64,000 nucleotides of DNA from Hyphodiscus hymeniophilus (GCA_016508695.1 VNKQ01000006.1:1-64000); one strand, 5' to 3'. Counted from the first letter of the stretch, positions 44,915 to 58,175 are shown. Numbers and translations are program-made. The notes: generated by a model not told the origin, from the letters alone.

Positions 44915-47900
44915 TCAGTCATCCAACCTAAACATCTTCCTCAAAGCCCCAAACTTCTTCTTCTTCCTGGGTTTCTCACCATTCAAATCCACTTCTCCAA
45001 GCCCCGTAGCGGTAAATCTCCTCGTCCCAAGCCCGGGACGCGCGGTGTCCCCATTCGTCGTTCCATTCGCCCCATTACTGCCATCAGCAGTGAACGGTCT
45101 CGCATCGTCACCTCCGTTGATCTGAGGCGCTGTATCGCCAACGAGTGGCCACGAAGGAGGTTTCTTTTGTAGCTTGGGTGAAGAAGGACCAAATGCTGTG
45201 GCGGAAGTGTAGGATTCTTGTCTCTTGATAAACGCAAGATCGGATCTTGAGCGTTCAAGAGGCGTGTCTCTTCTCGCAGCAGATTCCGCGTCGGATTTTC
45301 GGACTTTGGTGGTAGGATCCGGCTTCTTCCTTCTCAGAATACTCATAAAGCTTCCTCTTCGTGCGTTATTCGGTCTTGTGGTTCCAGAATTAACCATTGT
45401 CGTAGTCGTTGGACTACCAATCGTTTCCCTCCCGAGCCAGATCTGCGGAGGGATCCGGAAGCCAATGTTGTGCCCTGAGCACCAGTTATAGGAGCTGAGC
45501 CATTCTGATTGTTCTTGCTGATCTTCAATCCAGGAGGAAATTTTTTCTCATCGTCGCTATCAGCCAGATCACTCGAGTCTCCATCCTGTACGCCTCCGCG
45601 CTTCGGGATACCACGCACTGCGGCGTTGGCTCTCATTGTCCCAGCACCAAAACCGCCTGTTCGAGGAGCTGGCATCCCATTGTCGGAGTCATCAGAGTCA
45701 TCGAATCTGCTTCGGAATGCAGGACGGGCATCTTCTTCATCACTAGAATCCGCAAAGCGAGAAGAGCTTGGGCGAGCTGGTTTTGGGCTTGGTTTCGTCG
45801 ACGACGACAGACTGAACCCCTGGAAAAGCCCCGACTTTTCCGGCTTGGGGGCACGCATAGATGGTGCTGGCCCTGCTGCGCTGCGTAGAGAGTTCCGCAT
45901 GTGCGTCTGAGAGCTTGTTGGAGCACCGCCAGCGCTGAACGGTCTGCGTGTAGAACCAGCTGGGGATAATGAACGAATACTGAACCGACTTGACTGCAAG
46001 GGTGGTTGTTGGCGTTCATCCACGGAGCCACGCATGGATCGTCTCATTGATGATCCTTCGTTTGATTTGCGTGCCCGTTTGAAACTGCTGTCGCTGTCTG
46101 CTGAGCCCTTTCGTCGTAGCGCTGGTGCTGGTTTCGGTGCCACATCCCTTCGAGCTGCATTCGATGCTGCGGCGGCGCTGGCTGCTGATAGATTTCTGAC
46201 GTGTGTCTTTCCGGGAGCTTGCTGTGCTTTAGGTGCGGGCAGAGAGACAGGCCGGTTCTTCTTTCCCTGGCCATCCTCATTGCGCAATGAGCCGCGCATC
46301 GCACCTGGTCCTCTCATCGATTTGCGAATATGAGTATCGTCAATTGTGTTCTGAGGCTCAGGACGCATAGAACCTCGCATTACTGGCGTATGACCATCAA
46401 CGCCAGCTTTTGAGCCAGGCTGGATCATGTACGTCCGTTCAGTTGGATTTGATTGGAGGATTATAGGTGCTTCAGCAGGTGGGCGTTTGGCAGCGACCTT
46501 TCGTTTCGTTTTCGGCTTCGGTGCAGGCTTCGGTGCAGGCTTCGCTTCGATTGTCGAATCTGAGTCGTCGACGGCTTCAGCCTCATCTCTAGCCTCTTGC
46601 TCCAGCTGTCGCTTCTTCTCAACGGTAAGCCCTTTCCAGTATTCTTGTGCCTTCTCCCAGCCTTCATCGAGATCTGGCTCACTCGATTTCTTGGACAGTT
46701 GGCTCCTGTATGCCTTTTCCTTTGCAGTTCTGACTGTTGGGCTCTCCGGAGGAGTGTATATAGCAAAACCAGGTACTGCAGTCGGAACGATAGGACTTTC
46801 GACGACAGCGTTGAGAGACTGGAAACCGTCGCCATCTCCATCCGACAGATCTTCTGCCGCATCACTGTAGACACTTGCATCAGATTCCTCTGCTTCCTCC
46901 ATTATGGCAGATATGGCATTTGTATTCTCTGCCGCAATATCGCCCAACACGGCTGCTCCTGGCTGGACTTCGGAAGGGGTCGGTTCTGCAATGCCAACTG
47001 TTGCAGGGGTTGTAGGATCGGTAAAGGCATGTTCAACAACAGCACTAGGTTCATTGTTTACGCTTCCAGAGTCCGAAGCTGAACTTCCATTCCATCCTCC
47101 TGGCATCCGAACCACATCTGGCCAAGCCCCCATTTCTGTATGTTCAAGGACAGGTGTGGCTTGAACGACTGCGATCTGTGGCACATCGATATGCGATCCA
47201 AACTCAGTCGGCGTGGGAGTTCGACTTTCGTCGTTGATCGTAGGAGGATCGGTCTCTAGCTCAGTTGGCTGATCCTCTGCTCCCATTTTCATATCGTGCG
47301 CCACTCCTACAGGAGATGTCCGACCCGAAACAGAGCTGTCTGTATCAGAGCTGTATCCACTGCCTTCGACTGATAGAACTTGAGGAGGTAAGGGCTCCCG
47401 AGATTTCGAGATATTGGCAGCATTTTTAGAGGACGCATCTTGAGAGATGACCGCTCCGACGAGGTAATCATTCGACTGCCCCAATGGAGTTTCCCGAATT
47501 TCTCCGGTAGACGAGGTGAATAGAGCAGGCGATGAAAGAGATTGGGTAGTCTCGACAGGCTCTGCAGGCTTGACTAATGCGCGTTCTTCCACTTGCTCTC
47601 GATTATCTTTCCTCGCTCTGACACTGCCAAAGGAAGGAAGTGCCGGTCTAGGCTTCATGATTTCGTCGTCGTCATCCACAGATCCATCCTTCTTCTTGGA
47701 ACGCCCGATGCTGCTGAACCATGACTTCTTCGTCTGTGGGCTTTGTACGACCGGCGAATCGGTAACAACAGGCGCAGCTGCTTGGCCGACTTCGACGTTG
47801 GATTCATCGAAGCTAACACGTACTGCCTTCTTCCTGGGCAAGGCTAGTTCATCGGGATGTAAAGCAGAGCCATTTGATACCTCGCTAGAATCCACGCCAA

Positions 47901-49669
47901 GTCCAGCATCAGAACTAACGTCATCCGCAGGAGATGGTGGACCTCTGGGCGAATTTGAGCGTTTCATGGCGGACTTTCGAGGAGATATAGAACGGGCAGG
48001 AGGTTGGTGCTTCACAAGCAGGCTATCCGGAGTTGGAGCAAAATGTGCGGTTCGCGCTGGGCTAACAGATTGTACTCGGACGCTTGATGTAAGACCACCT
48101 GCTTGGGCTGGCGTAGTCGGAGAATACGGCGCAGGTTGACTTGCGGATCTTGTTTGTTGTCGCTCCTGTGCGAAAGCCGCAGATGCTGTGGCTTGACCTC
48201 GTCCATGACCTCGCCCTGCAGCAGAAGGTGAATGCGGAGCTGGTGATATTGGCCGAGCTCCGGTATCTAATTTTGTCAGGCCAGGCTTGACTGTTGATAT
48301 CGCTTCCTCTTCCTCCTCCCGTTCTCGATCCTCATGTACGATAGAGGGTTTCTTTGCCAAAAGCGCCCCTGCGCGTGTGTTGAATCCATTTGACTGGATA
48401 TCACTTTCATCCGCAGACGAATACGGTACAAACGGACCCTGATCGCTTTCGGAGTCGCTTGCCACAACAACCTTCTTTTTCTTCTTCTTGGGGGTCGTTG
48501 GTATTGGTTCGACCGGAGCAGCGGGTACAGGGGCCGGCGCCGGCAAAAGAGCTTGTTCGGCAGGCTTCGGTGGTTTCGTTGCGGCAGCTCCCATTGCATC
48601 CAGAGCCGTCCCTCTCGGCCTCCCTCCAATTGTGCCATCGACAAGATGTGTTCCAGTGTATTGTTGTGGGGCAACCTTGTTTTTCTTCTTCACTGGCTTG
48701 TTAGCAGCATTTTGAATACGCTGGTCTGCAGCATATTCCATAGCATAGAATTGCTGCGCTGGTACGAAACGTCGTGAGTTCGCATCATAGATCAAATTCT
48801 GGCTGTCGGGTGAATTGAATCTTGACGGATTTTCCCTTGATGTGGAAGGAGATGTTAGCCATCTCTGCGCGACAGGCGATGTCGGCCTTGAACAACCCCT
48901 AGGGTAGGAAAAATTAACGGACCCTCTGCTATCTGGTCGGTCTACACCTGTTAGCTCTTGCACACTCGATAAGCTTGTAATCCTTTGGCCGGCTTTCCTG
49001 GGCGGCTGCGCAGTTGACCTGGGTCCAAGACTTGATCCACGCCCAGTGGCCTGGTTTGGCGGTGGTGAAGCAACACGCATCTGAGGCGATTCCAGACTCG
49101 CAGCTCGTCGATGAGACTTTGGCGGAATGGAGGGTATGTTCTTCGGGATGGCAGGGACAGGAGGCGCGTCCAATGCGCTCGGTACAGCTGGAGAAGGCGA
49201 TTGATCCCGGAATGTCCGTTCTGTCATGGATCCCGTACTTCCTTTCCGTTGTAAAGCTGATGTAGGACGTGAACCCGAAACAGATCCAGCAACCGAGCTT
49301 CCCATAGAGGATGTTGATCCGGTCCTCCGAATGGTCCTCTTCGTCTGAACATCCGCAACTGATGTAGGAGTCGTTGGCCGTGATCGTAGAGCTGCAGCCG
49401 CGGCAGCGGAGGAAAGCGAAGCATTGGAGGCCTGGTTCTTCAGAAAGGCTTGCGCAGCCGCCGTCGCCGCGTTGGGATTCGCATTGGATCCATTGAGAGG
49501 CTGTTCAGACACGTCAGGATGGGTTGCGCAGACTTCTGTGGCATTGTATCTGCCACGGAGCATCGCACTAGCTGGCACAGAGCTCTTGCAGCTCTGCTCT
49601 AACAACAGGGAACGGCAAGTCAGGACATACCGGATTGGACAAGCCTCTTTTCCTTCTACTTCCGAACAT
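44915..49669 (-). CDS. Very large Ser/Pro-rich disordered protein, with an apparent frameshift
   Basis: About 1570 residues if whole. A first exon 49669-49631 (MFGSRRKRGLSNP) with GTATGT donor joins the long frame at about 49593. Conserved-looking islands are AATAAAQAFLKNQ, SLSSAAAAAALRSRP, IYDANSRRFVPAQQFYAMEY and WEKAQEYWKGLTVEKK; the rest is Ser, Pro and Ala-rich with Lys/Asp clusters and PKPAPKP repeats, so largely disordered. Near 45427 (GGAGGG on the minus strand) the long frame runs into a short false tail, while the frame one base away continues with RGSFMSILRRKK and a basic end (PRKKKKFGALRKMFRLDD). A missing base, or less likely an unrecognised splice, explains this. The basic C-terminus and eisosome-like style suggest membrane or cortex association, but that is a guess. 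Confidence 0.75.
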
Positions 49670-51162
49670 CGTCGACTGTCAGGCGCAATGCCTTCTCAAC
49701 CTCTGCCAACTGGGGGCGAATGAGGAGATTATCTCATGGACAATCAAAAAGGATTGAGGTTATTTCGAAGATCGAGCTTCCCGAGAAGGATGACGATGGG
49801 GCAGTCAGATGGGTGTTGATGACTGGCGTGTTAGGCGAGAGTAGACAGGAGCAGAGAGCAAGGGCTGATGCCGATGTTTCCTCGATTTTGGCTGGAGTGA
49901 GGCTGTGCAGGTGCGATTAGGCGGATGTGGGAGTGAGCCGATCAACAGCGTCTGAATTAGGTATTATGGATGGAGTAGAGTTCGAAGATGAAGAGAGTAA
50001 GAAAGTGAAGATGAAAATAAATTGACGATAGATGGCGATGTAGAGGAACAAGGACTTCCGACGCTTTCGAATGCGGATGTATGGAATTGCAGTGTTCAAG
50101 CATGCCATGGCTGGCCCATTCCAATAAGGGAGGAGAGCTTTTTTTCGTGCTAAGCCGGTTGCACCAACAACATCGTCACAGTGCAAGCGTCCAACCTACA
50201 TCATGACTCTCCGTCTCTCCCGCTTGCTGGCTCTATGGAATGTCCCAAAGACCTCTAGATTGATTATTATTAGTATGGAGCATTATTGAGAAGCCTGCTT
50301 TGGCTTTGAATTTTCTATGCAGCAGTTGGACATGGATAATAATATGGCTGTGGCTTCCAGAAGCCTGTTTGGCGTAACGCCACGTAGGAAAAGGTGCATC
50401 GTCTTGTCCATCATCTTCACCCATCGTCCAGTCCTGGTGGTCCTTCGTGACTCGTGACTCGGAAGTTTGCGCTGGACAGGGGAAGAAAGGGACAACAGAC
50501 ACGCGAACGGGAACAGACAGGGTGGACGCCGGGCACAATCTAGACCACCTGGGCCTGATTCAGTACGGAGTAGAGTGTCTAGCGATTTGTTTTTGTTTAC
50601 ATGGGCTTGCTAGAATATGCGCTATTGGATTGAGATTGATTGTAGGTACGGAATACGACTACAAGAGGTGGAGGAGATCCACAAACACAATCTGCCACGC
50701 ATCGACCTCATTACTGCTTGCTGCGGAGTTAGATGAAGAAGATTAAGAAAAGATGAAGAACTTGATAATACATCAACGATACATTAAACCAAGAGCAAAG
50801 AAAGGGGGCAATGGAGAAAAGAGCAAGTATCCTTATACAGTTCAAATGTGTCTCTATCAAGACCTGTCCTTGTCCTCCTCTGTCCTCTATCCTGTTGATC
50901 CATCCTCTTCAACCTCTTTACCCCTACCCGATCCCCGCACCCGACCCGATCTGTCGGCATCAGAGGCTCCAATATGCCGTTACTGCCACTGGGATGGATT
51001 TCAAATTGTTCCCCTAACCTGCTCGTCTCCTTATCAATATTGTATCGAGCTTGCTCATACCATTTGAGCCTCATATGTAACCTTACATGAGGCCATATAT
51101 TACAATTACTACCAAGCTACTTAGTTTCGCATGCTCAGCTAACCAGCCCAATTAACTCCAGA
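49670..51162. promoter_or_regulatory. Divergent intergenic region of about 1.5 kb
   Basis: Lies between two divergently transcribed genes. CT-rich and GA-rich tracts, short frames only. The start of the epoxide hydrolase gene at its right end is uncertain, and an upstream exon could lie here. Confidence 0.5.
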
Positions 51163-52372
51163 ATGGCAGCTCCATACCCTCCCTCCCACTCCCCGAGGGC
51201 ATCACCGAGTCCTACCTGCAATCCCACCATCTCAAGTACCACGTCCTCGCCGCAGGCAGGCCCAAGGACCCTCTCGTTCTCTGTCTCCATGGCTTCCCAG
51301 AACTCGCGTTCTCATGGCGCAAGATTATGCCAGCTATTGCTGCTGAAGGATATTACGTTGTGGCATATGACCAGCGAGGCTACGGACGAACGACGGGTTG
51401 GGATACGGGTGACTTCTCCACCGTCGATCTGAACACCTTCGAGTTTACTCTCTTGGTCCGAGACGCTGTCGTGTTAGTCAATGCGTTGGGCTACAAAGAG
51501 GTCACCTGCTTACTTGGCCATGACTTCGGCGCAGTGGTAGCTTCGATGTGTGCAGTAACGCGGCCAGACTTTTTCAATTCGTATGGCCCCCTCCCCCCAC
51601 CTTGAGTATCACTGACGGCGTTGGCAGAGTGGTACTGATGTCCCATCCTTTCAAGGGCACACCCACACTCCCCTTCGACAGTGTCTCGAACCCTCAATCT
51701 CCATCACCCAAAGAAGACATACATAAAGCTCTCGCAAACCTCCCCGAACCACGAAAACATTACAAATGGTACTACTCGACCCCTCCAGCCGCCCAAGAGA
51801 TGGACAACCCGAAAGAAGACCTGCATACATTCCTCCGCGGCTATTTCCACATCAAAAGCGCGGATTGGAGAGGCAATGATCCAAAACCACTGAAAGCATG
51901 GGAAGCAACGGAGCTCGCCAAACTCCCATACTACTACGTCATGCCTCTCAAGGCCTCAATGAGAGAAGCAGTTAGGATATCCATGGCCGATGAAGACGCA
52001 GCCGAGGTCGCAAAGCGAGGCGCTAGATGGCTGGATGACGAAGACCTAAATGTCTATGTGCAAGAGTTCGGCCGGAACGGCTTCCAGGGGGCTTTGAACT
52101 GGTATCGCGTTGCGACCGATCCGAAATACCAGGGACACGTGGAGCTGTTTGCGGGGAGGAAGATTGAGATACCTCTCATGTTCATCTCGGGGAAGAAGGA
52201 CTGGGGCACATACCAAGAGCCTGGTGCGTTTGAAAAAATGGCAGAGGTTTGCGCTCGTTTCATGGGAGCAAAGCTGGTTGATGGTGCGGGGCATTGGGTC
52301 CAGCAAGAACAACCTGAGCAGGTCATTGGCCTAGTCTCGAAGTTCTTGAGAGATGTCCGAGAGGTGAACTGA
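51163..52372 (+). CDS. Epoxide hydrolase (alpha/beta hydrolase); 5' end out of frame
   Basis: About 380 residues. Motifs: LHGFPELAFSW (HGFPE oxyanion loop), YDQRGYGRT, the nucleophile loop GHDFGA with catalytic Asp, the cap-domain region PYYYVMPLK with a candidate Tyr, FISGKKDWGTYQ as the acid site, and GAGHWVQQEQPE with the catalytic His. Substrate is an epoxide opened to a diol. One intron (GTATGG near 51583 to GGCAG near 51627) rejoins FFN-S-VVLMSHP. The problem is the start: the ATG at 51163 reads the wrong frame, while the coding frame reads GSSIPSLPLPEGITESY from 51166, and no in-frame ATG precedes it after a stop. An extra G in ATGGCAGC would give MGSSIPSLP, a typical N-terminus; otherwise an upstream exon is needed. 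Confidence 0.85.
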
Positions 52373-53954
52373 TTTCTAGCCCGACAGCAAAGTCTGTAGC
52401 GGAATAAGCCACGAGTGACGACCCAATTATATGCCTATACGTACCGTAACAAATTGGCTGGACCTGATCGATCATACCCTCTGGGTGATCGATACTCCTT
52501 GAAGATCTTGGGAGAAATCCTAGACTGTCATGTGAGAATTAAACCTAGAAATCATGTTATCTAAAGTAAGAACTCTGAAAGTCAATGGCTTATTCCCTTC
52601 GCAACGACGATATTATACCTTTCTAATTTACTGCCAGGAAAGTAAGAGGCTGATCGATACTTCAGGAACCTCCATGATTGCAGAAAGAGGATATGAACCT
52701 CCGCCTTGAAAAGATAGCAAAACCGAGAAGCTTTCGACGTCAGAAAGCGCCGTGGTTGAAGTCGGGTGTATTGCAAGGTTGAAATATTCGAGGAGGTAGG
52801 AGTGAAGGACGAGGATTCGGTGTCGTAAGCTTGAAGGGATCTGCTCTCGAGGTCAAGATGCATGTTGAGCGACGTGGAACTCAATGATCTTGTGAGGATG
52901 GAAGAGTGACAAGGTGCAAGATGATTTGGAGTCAATAATTTGTCTGGAAAGTTTGAAGGCTTGGTTGGCTGGGCCTTGAGATGTGTTCTGAGATCTAAGA
53001 TAGAGAAGATAGAGAAGGGACGAAATGAATTCGATAATTTTGTAATGCTGAATACTGAAATGGGTATCTTAACAAGTTGAAGACAAGTGTCTGGAAATCT
53101 TGAAAGCTGATGACCTCAATGGGCGGATCGACTTTGGGATGGAATGTGTCAAGGTAGTGCTATACTGAGTAGCGGTCAAGGTATTGAGGAGGAACTTCTT
53201 GTCGAATGCTTGAAAGGTATAGAAACATTACTATAGAGGCGGTGTTAACGGTAGCTCTTGGATTCGAGTGTGGAGGGAGAAAGAGGGGATTGTAGTAAGA
53301 GACTAAGGCCCGAGCAAGAAAGGAATATCCATTGCAGATATCATAGACGCCGCAGTGGCTTCACCTTGTGTGAAGCTTCCATTAGCAGGCATGAACTGGA
53401 GTAAACAAAAACAAACACAATCTTTCATTCGAACCAACCTACTCGGTTTGAAATACAAAGTAGATAACTTGTTCATTGGCAGAACACAATTCATTAAAAC
53501 TTTAAAACACATCTATTCTCTGCGAGTTTCTCTTTAACGCTGCCTCGCTTGACACGTTGCTCCCTCCGTCTCCATATACCAGAGCTATATGTTTCAGTTT
53601 TAGTAGTCCTCGCCTCACATGAGTTTGCTCATAGCGGTAGGAACCGAAGGGTAAAGGGTGGGTCATTGTAGTGGGAGCCAAGTTGTGCTTTATCCGCATT
53701 CTGCACTTGCCCTGCCCCACATTCTTCTCGTATATCTTGACAAATAAGGGACGGCATTTCACCATCATGCGTTGCAGAAAAGAAAATCACTCGGATCGTA
53801 GAACTTGCACCTAATAGTAAAGACGAGCTGAAACTTACATGTCTAGTGCTGACTAAGACTCAGCAATGTGGCACTCAAATACTTGACGATTTCACACGGA
53901 GCTTCTCTGTATACTCGAGACAAATGACCGAAAGTACACAATATTATCAAAGCA
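52373..53954. other. Intergenic region of about 1.6 kb
   Basis: Only short frames, none with a recognisable domain. Purine-rich on the plus strand from 52780 to 53300. No repeat resolved. Confidence 0.5.
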
Positions 53955-54590
53955 ATGCCACTACCAGATAAAGCGATCAAGATCTCAGGCGGTTGTAACT
54001 GCTCTGCAATTCGCTATCGGATCTCAATCCCGCCCAAAGCAGAGCGGCAAATCCACCCCGCATTTGACACAAAGAGTGGCAAAGAACCAGTGCGCCTGCC
54101 ATTCGTATGCGTAGATCATTGCAATGACTGTCGCAAAGCAACTGCCGCCTTACTAGGCGTGGTTCTGTGCTCGCCGATGCCATACGTGGAGATGTCTCTC
54201 CTAGCCGCTCCAAAGGATTACACGGACAAACTTCCACAGGATGAAGAACGAGACTGGTTCCCAGCAGAAGACGTCTTCTTTCCGGGGACCAAGTCCCGTG
54301 ATGGCACGACGTTGTCGCTCTATGTGTCGTCGGAAGGCAGGTGGCGCTGCTTTTGCTCGAACTGTGGAACCCAGTTCGGATATTCAGCTTATCCCTATCC
54401 GGACGGCTGGCCGCGCATGTTGGATATTTGGGCTGGGTCTGTGGATACGGAGGATCTGGAGAAGGAATGGCTTATTCCCGAAAGGCATCTGTGGTATAAT
54501 GTAGGAATCGAGTGGGTAAAGAGGTTTGGGACGGAAGGAAGTGGCGGGGTGCCGAAACATGCGATTTACAAGGTCGACGAAGAGGTTTGA
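53955..54590 (+). CDS. GFA/CENP-V domain protein
   Basis: 211 residues, one exon, ATG at 53955. The zinc-binding Cys pattern of the glutathione-dependent formaldehyde-activating (GFA, DUF636) fold is complete: GGCNCSAIRY near the start, CVDHCNDCRKATAA, and CSNCGTQFGY in the second half. Long loop between CNCSAIRY and CVDHC (residues 25-50) is typical for fungal members, which form large families. Despite the name, most are not shown to act on formaldehyde. Cytosolic; no signal peptide. Confidence 0.9.
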   Translation: MPLPDKAIKISGGCNCSAIRYRISIPPKAERQIHPAFDTKSGKEPVRLPFVCVDHCNDCRKATAALLGVVLCSPMPYVEMSLLAAPKDYTDKLPQDEERDWFPAEDVFFPGTKSRDGTTLSLYVSSEGRWRCFCSNCGTQFGYSAYPYPDGWPRMLDIWAGSVDTEDLEKEWLIPERHLWYNVGIEWVKRFGTEGSGGVPKHAIYKVDEEV

Positions 54591-56173
54591 AAAGTAGGAA
54601 GTGACTGCTGAGATTTCTTATTTACAACAGCTAAGCGGACTACCCGCGTTTAACAAACGTTCCTTTAGTAACTATTCATAAACACTAAGATAGCTGTACC
54701 ATGTTGCTCCAAAGGATCAACTGTGTTTTGTTGATAACCCTGTAAACGCCGAGTATGGTCATACTAGTCCCATGAAAAGACCTGAACACCTGCGCTGAAT
54801 GCAATATGAACACGCTTTTGCAATGACTGCTCCTCAAGCTTGCCATTTTCTAGCCCATCACCATTCCCGCGACACCCAACGCAATCAACAGTCCTGCCGA
54901 TAGTGTCTTCTTATTGGTCTTCTTCCATGGCAAGGACATGATAAAATTATGTGACAGTGATGGTGGATGTCAAGAGTTGTGTAGCTGGACCAGACTTATA
55001 TAATTCTATGAGCGTTCGAGATAGATGAGGAGGTGCTGGAATTGTGCGACGGACGACGAGAGGTAATTGGGATGGCAGAGAGATAATGAATTGATGATGA
55101 GAGAGTGGTTTTCTTCAGACTTGAGACAATGGATGAGACAAGTATATTGTAAAGGGACTTTCAAGTGGTTGATGAGCTGGAATGATCTGAATCATTGATT
55201 GCCAGAGGCCACTTGGTTGGGAGACCTGCAGATATAACACCACGGTTACTCTGTCTCTCTCTCGTGCGCCATGTAGGAGTGCCTAGTCAATACATGGCGC
55301 ATGAGAGCCTAGAAAATACGATCCTACAACAATAGCCTCACACAGCCTTGTTTTTTGTGGTTGGTGAGGGAGTGAAAGCTTATGCAGGAGTTAGCATTGA
55401 GGCTGATGCTGGAAGGCTGAGCAACGCGCTTACGAAACTGCCACAGGCGCAGCGGTTCTTCGCAACAGAGCTACGAACGCGCTTACAGCACGATGGATGC
55501 ACTTCTTGATTCCTACAATTGCGTCTCTCGCTTGTCGTGCAGGCTATGCGAGTTCTCCAGAAGCCCACGCAGGGAGCTGCTCTGGTCGTAAAGCAATGGA
55601 CACGTGAGAAGATACTGAACTCGTACCGCTAGGTCAAACTCTCCAGAAAACGAAGGGATCCCAAAACGAAGATACTCGAGTTTCCTTTTGGCGATGCGAG
55701 AATTCTCCATGTGGAGACAATAATAACCGACTTGCGGCCGATGACCTCGCCGTCATCATCGTATATACTTGTTCTGAATCCTCTTGATTCTTTCGTTTCT
55801 TCCTTGCCGCGCCGTCTCGCGGCTTCAGCATCCCCTGCGGAGGGTTCGGAGAGGCGTAATCGACTACTGAGGATTGGTCCATCTGTCCATCGTAATCTTC
55901 AAGCTCCTTCCACATTGGGCCATTTCGAGAGATTTCCTCAACCATCAATTCCGCCCCAGTTATCAAGCTTCGACCAACGCCGCCACTTTCTGCGTATACT
56001 TCTAGAATATTTCCCCCTTTGTTCTCTTGGCTCAGGTTGAGAGCATCCTCCAGTAATCGTTGGAAATAACTCCCGTGACGACGGTATCTTTCCCAAGCTC
56101 CAAGAAGCCTAGGATTTGTGTCACGACTACTTCCTGTTCGATACAGACGCAGATCTCTTGACAAAACGACAAG
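54591..56173. other. Intergenic region with an inverted repeat
   Basis: 1.6 kb. Holds the 17-bp-arm inverted repeat at 55259-55307. On the minus strand 56254-55634 is open for 206 codons with a protein-like middle (GSYFQRLLEDALNLSQENKG) but without an early ATG, and it overlaps the P450 start; see the rejected items. Confidence 0.5.
55259..55307. repeat. Inverted repeat, 17-bp arms, 15-bp loop
   Basis: The left arm CTCTCGTGCGCCATGTA and the right arm TACATGGCGCATGAGAG are reverse complements with one mismatch; the inner 11 bases are perfect. The spacer is 55276-55290. It could be a transposon footprint, a hairpin in a transcript or a binding site. Confidence 0.75.
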
Positions 56174-58175
56174 ATGAGTTTTATAATTAATTTTGTGGAA
56201 AGCGTCCAGGACAGCCTTCGCAGTCTCATGACCGTTCCTAGCAAGGCTCCTCAAGCCCCTCCGGTATGGCAGTTGCTGTACAAAGGCCCCGTCTATCTGT
56301 TCGTAGCCTGGCTAGGTGCCAGCCTTTTTGAGGCAGTGTTCAATATATTCAACGCTCCCCTCGCCGAGTTCCCTGGACCGAAACTCGCAGCGGCCACGGC
56401 TTGGTATCAAACATACTACGAGGTCTATCGAAGGGAATCTTGGACTGATGTTCTAGAGAGGTTGCACAAGCAATACGGTATGTGAGCAAGACGGCAATTC
56501 GAACACTAAACTGACCGAAGAAGGCCCAATTGTTCGAGTTGGTCCAAATGAGGTACGAGATAGTCTTTATTATAATCTCTCCAAGAACGATGTACTTCCT
56601 GATCAGGTGATGAGGAAGTATACAATTGCACAGATCTTGAATCGTGTTCTGACACGTTCTCTAGCTCCATTTCTCTGATCCAGCAGCATATCATGAGATC
56701 TACAACGAAAACAATAAATGGAATAAGGATGCGTTTCTATATCGAAGCTTCGGCCAAGATCACTCGTCTTTCGGTTTCTTGACATACGAGCCGAGCAAGA
56801 AACGGAAGGATTTTCTGAGCCCATTCTTCTCACACCGAGCGATATGTGATCTTCAAGAACTCATTCAGAGTAACGTGAGGCAATTGATCTACTGCTCATA
56901 ACAAAACTAACCACCTTCCAGGTCGATCGTTTTTGCGATGTCCTCACAGCCAACAATGGTAAAGGAAGGTCATCGGATCTCTTTCTTGGCCTCCGCTGCC
57001 TGAGTCTCGACACCATCATGTCATTCTGCTTCGCAAGATCGGTTGATGCTCTCGGCGAGCCAGAATTCAAATCACCAATCGTGGAAGCCATGGAAGCAAG
57101 TTTGCCTGCATCCATCCTATTTAAACACTTTAATCTCATACGCAAAGTGGCCTTTGCATTGCCGGGTCTGAGTTCTTGGATTAGTCCCCCAATGGCAGGC
57201 TTGACCCGCCTGAAGAAAATTCTGGTGAGTCAAGTCAGAGAAGTGACAGCGACTCCGTACAGTGCGCTCGAAGCACCTCAGAAGACTATTTACAACGAGC
57301 TCCTCAGTCCTGCCGCTACCGGAGGTAAGAAGGTGAACACGATGAGTCTTTACGAGGAGGCTCAAGCCCTTGTATTTGGTGGTACAGATACAACAGCCAA
57401 CACTCTCATGGTAGGGATCTTCCATATGCTGGAACAGCCTGCATTGGTATCGAGGCTCAGAAAGGAATTGTTGGAGGTTTGGCCTGTTCTAGAGGACGTC
57501 TCACCAAAGTTTGAAGAGTTAGAGAAACTTCCATTCCTGGTGAGTGGCCGTGACCCGATCGACTTCGTAATCGCTAACGCCTAGACAGACTGCAGTAATC
57601 AAGGAGTCACTTCGTACCGGACCAACTGGAATTGTTTCCCCACTGCCTCGTACTCTCCCAAATAAGGCCACAACAATAAACGGATCTATAATTCCTGCTG
57701 GAGTATTTCCCCTGATACTTTCTGACTAAACTCCCCTAACATGTTCATAGACAACTCTGGGAATGTCTGGGTACTTCGTTCATAACTCGGAAACAATCTT
57801 CAAAAACCCTAGAGACTTCGATCCGACTCGTTGGCTAGAGGACGCCTCTTTAGACAAGTGGCTGGTGCCATTCAGCAAAGGTCCGAGGATGTGTTTAGGC
57901 CAGAAGTAAGACCGTCTTCCGTCGCGAATATGAATAACCATAGCTGACTAGTTCTAGCCTTGCATACTGCGAGCTGTACTTGGCCTTCGCTTCGATATTC
58001 AGGAAGTTTGATCTCGAACTTGATAGCGCGAGGTATGCTATGCATCATCAGCACTACAAGACAGAATACTGATTAAGGCAGTGGACGCGTTGCGGATTTG
58101 AAGTGGAGAGATTGTTTCCATCCATACTTTGAAGGGGCACATCTCCATGTTTTTTGCAAGCCGGCTGTCGAATAA
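56174..58175 (+). CDS. Cytochrome P450, trichodiene-oxygenase-like group
   Basis: About 510 residues in eight or so exons. Membrane helix (LLYKGPVYLFVAWLGASLF) then FNAPLAEFPGPKLAAATAWYQ, typical of many secondary-metabolism P450s. Exon 1 ends at 56477 and exon 2 starts at 56524, giving YGPIVRVGPNE. Oxygen-binding I-helix FGGTDTTANT, ExxR KESLR, and haem loop FSKGPRMCLGQ with the Cys ligand. Later introns start at about 57540 (GTGAGT), 57702 (GTATTT), 57908 (GTAAGA) and 58032 (GTATGC). The last exon reads GSGRVADLKWRDCFHP and ends at 58175. All key motifs are present and no frame is broken. No tailoring partners nearby, so the pathway is unknown. Confidence 0.9.

Noticed and set aside
45343..45433. 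Two separate genes instead of one frameshifted giant gene
   Set aside because: The short downstream frame has no promoter room and has the same composition and the expected basic C-terminus; one missing base is simpler.
55634..56254. 206-codon minus-strand frame overlapping the start of the second P450
   Set aside because: No ATG until deep inside, overlaps a well-supported coding exon, no family recognised.
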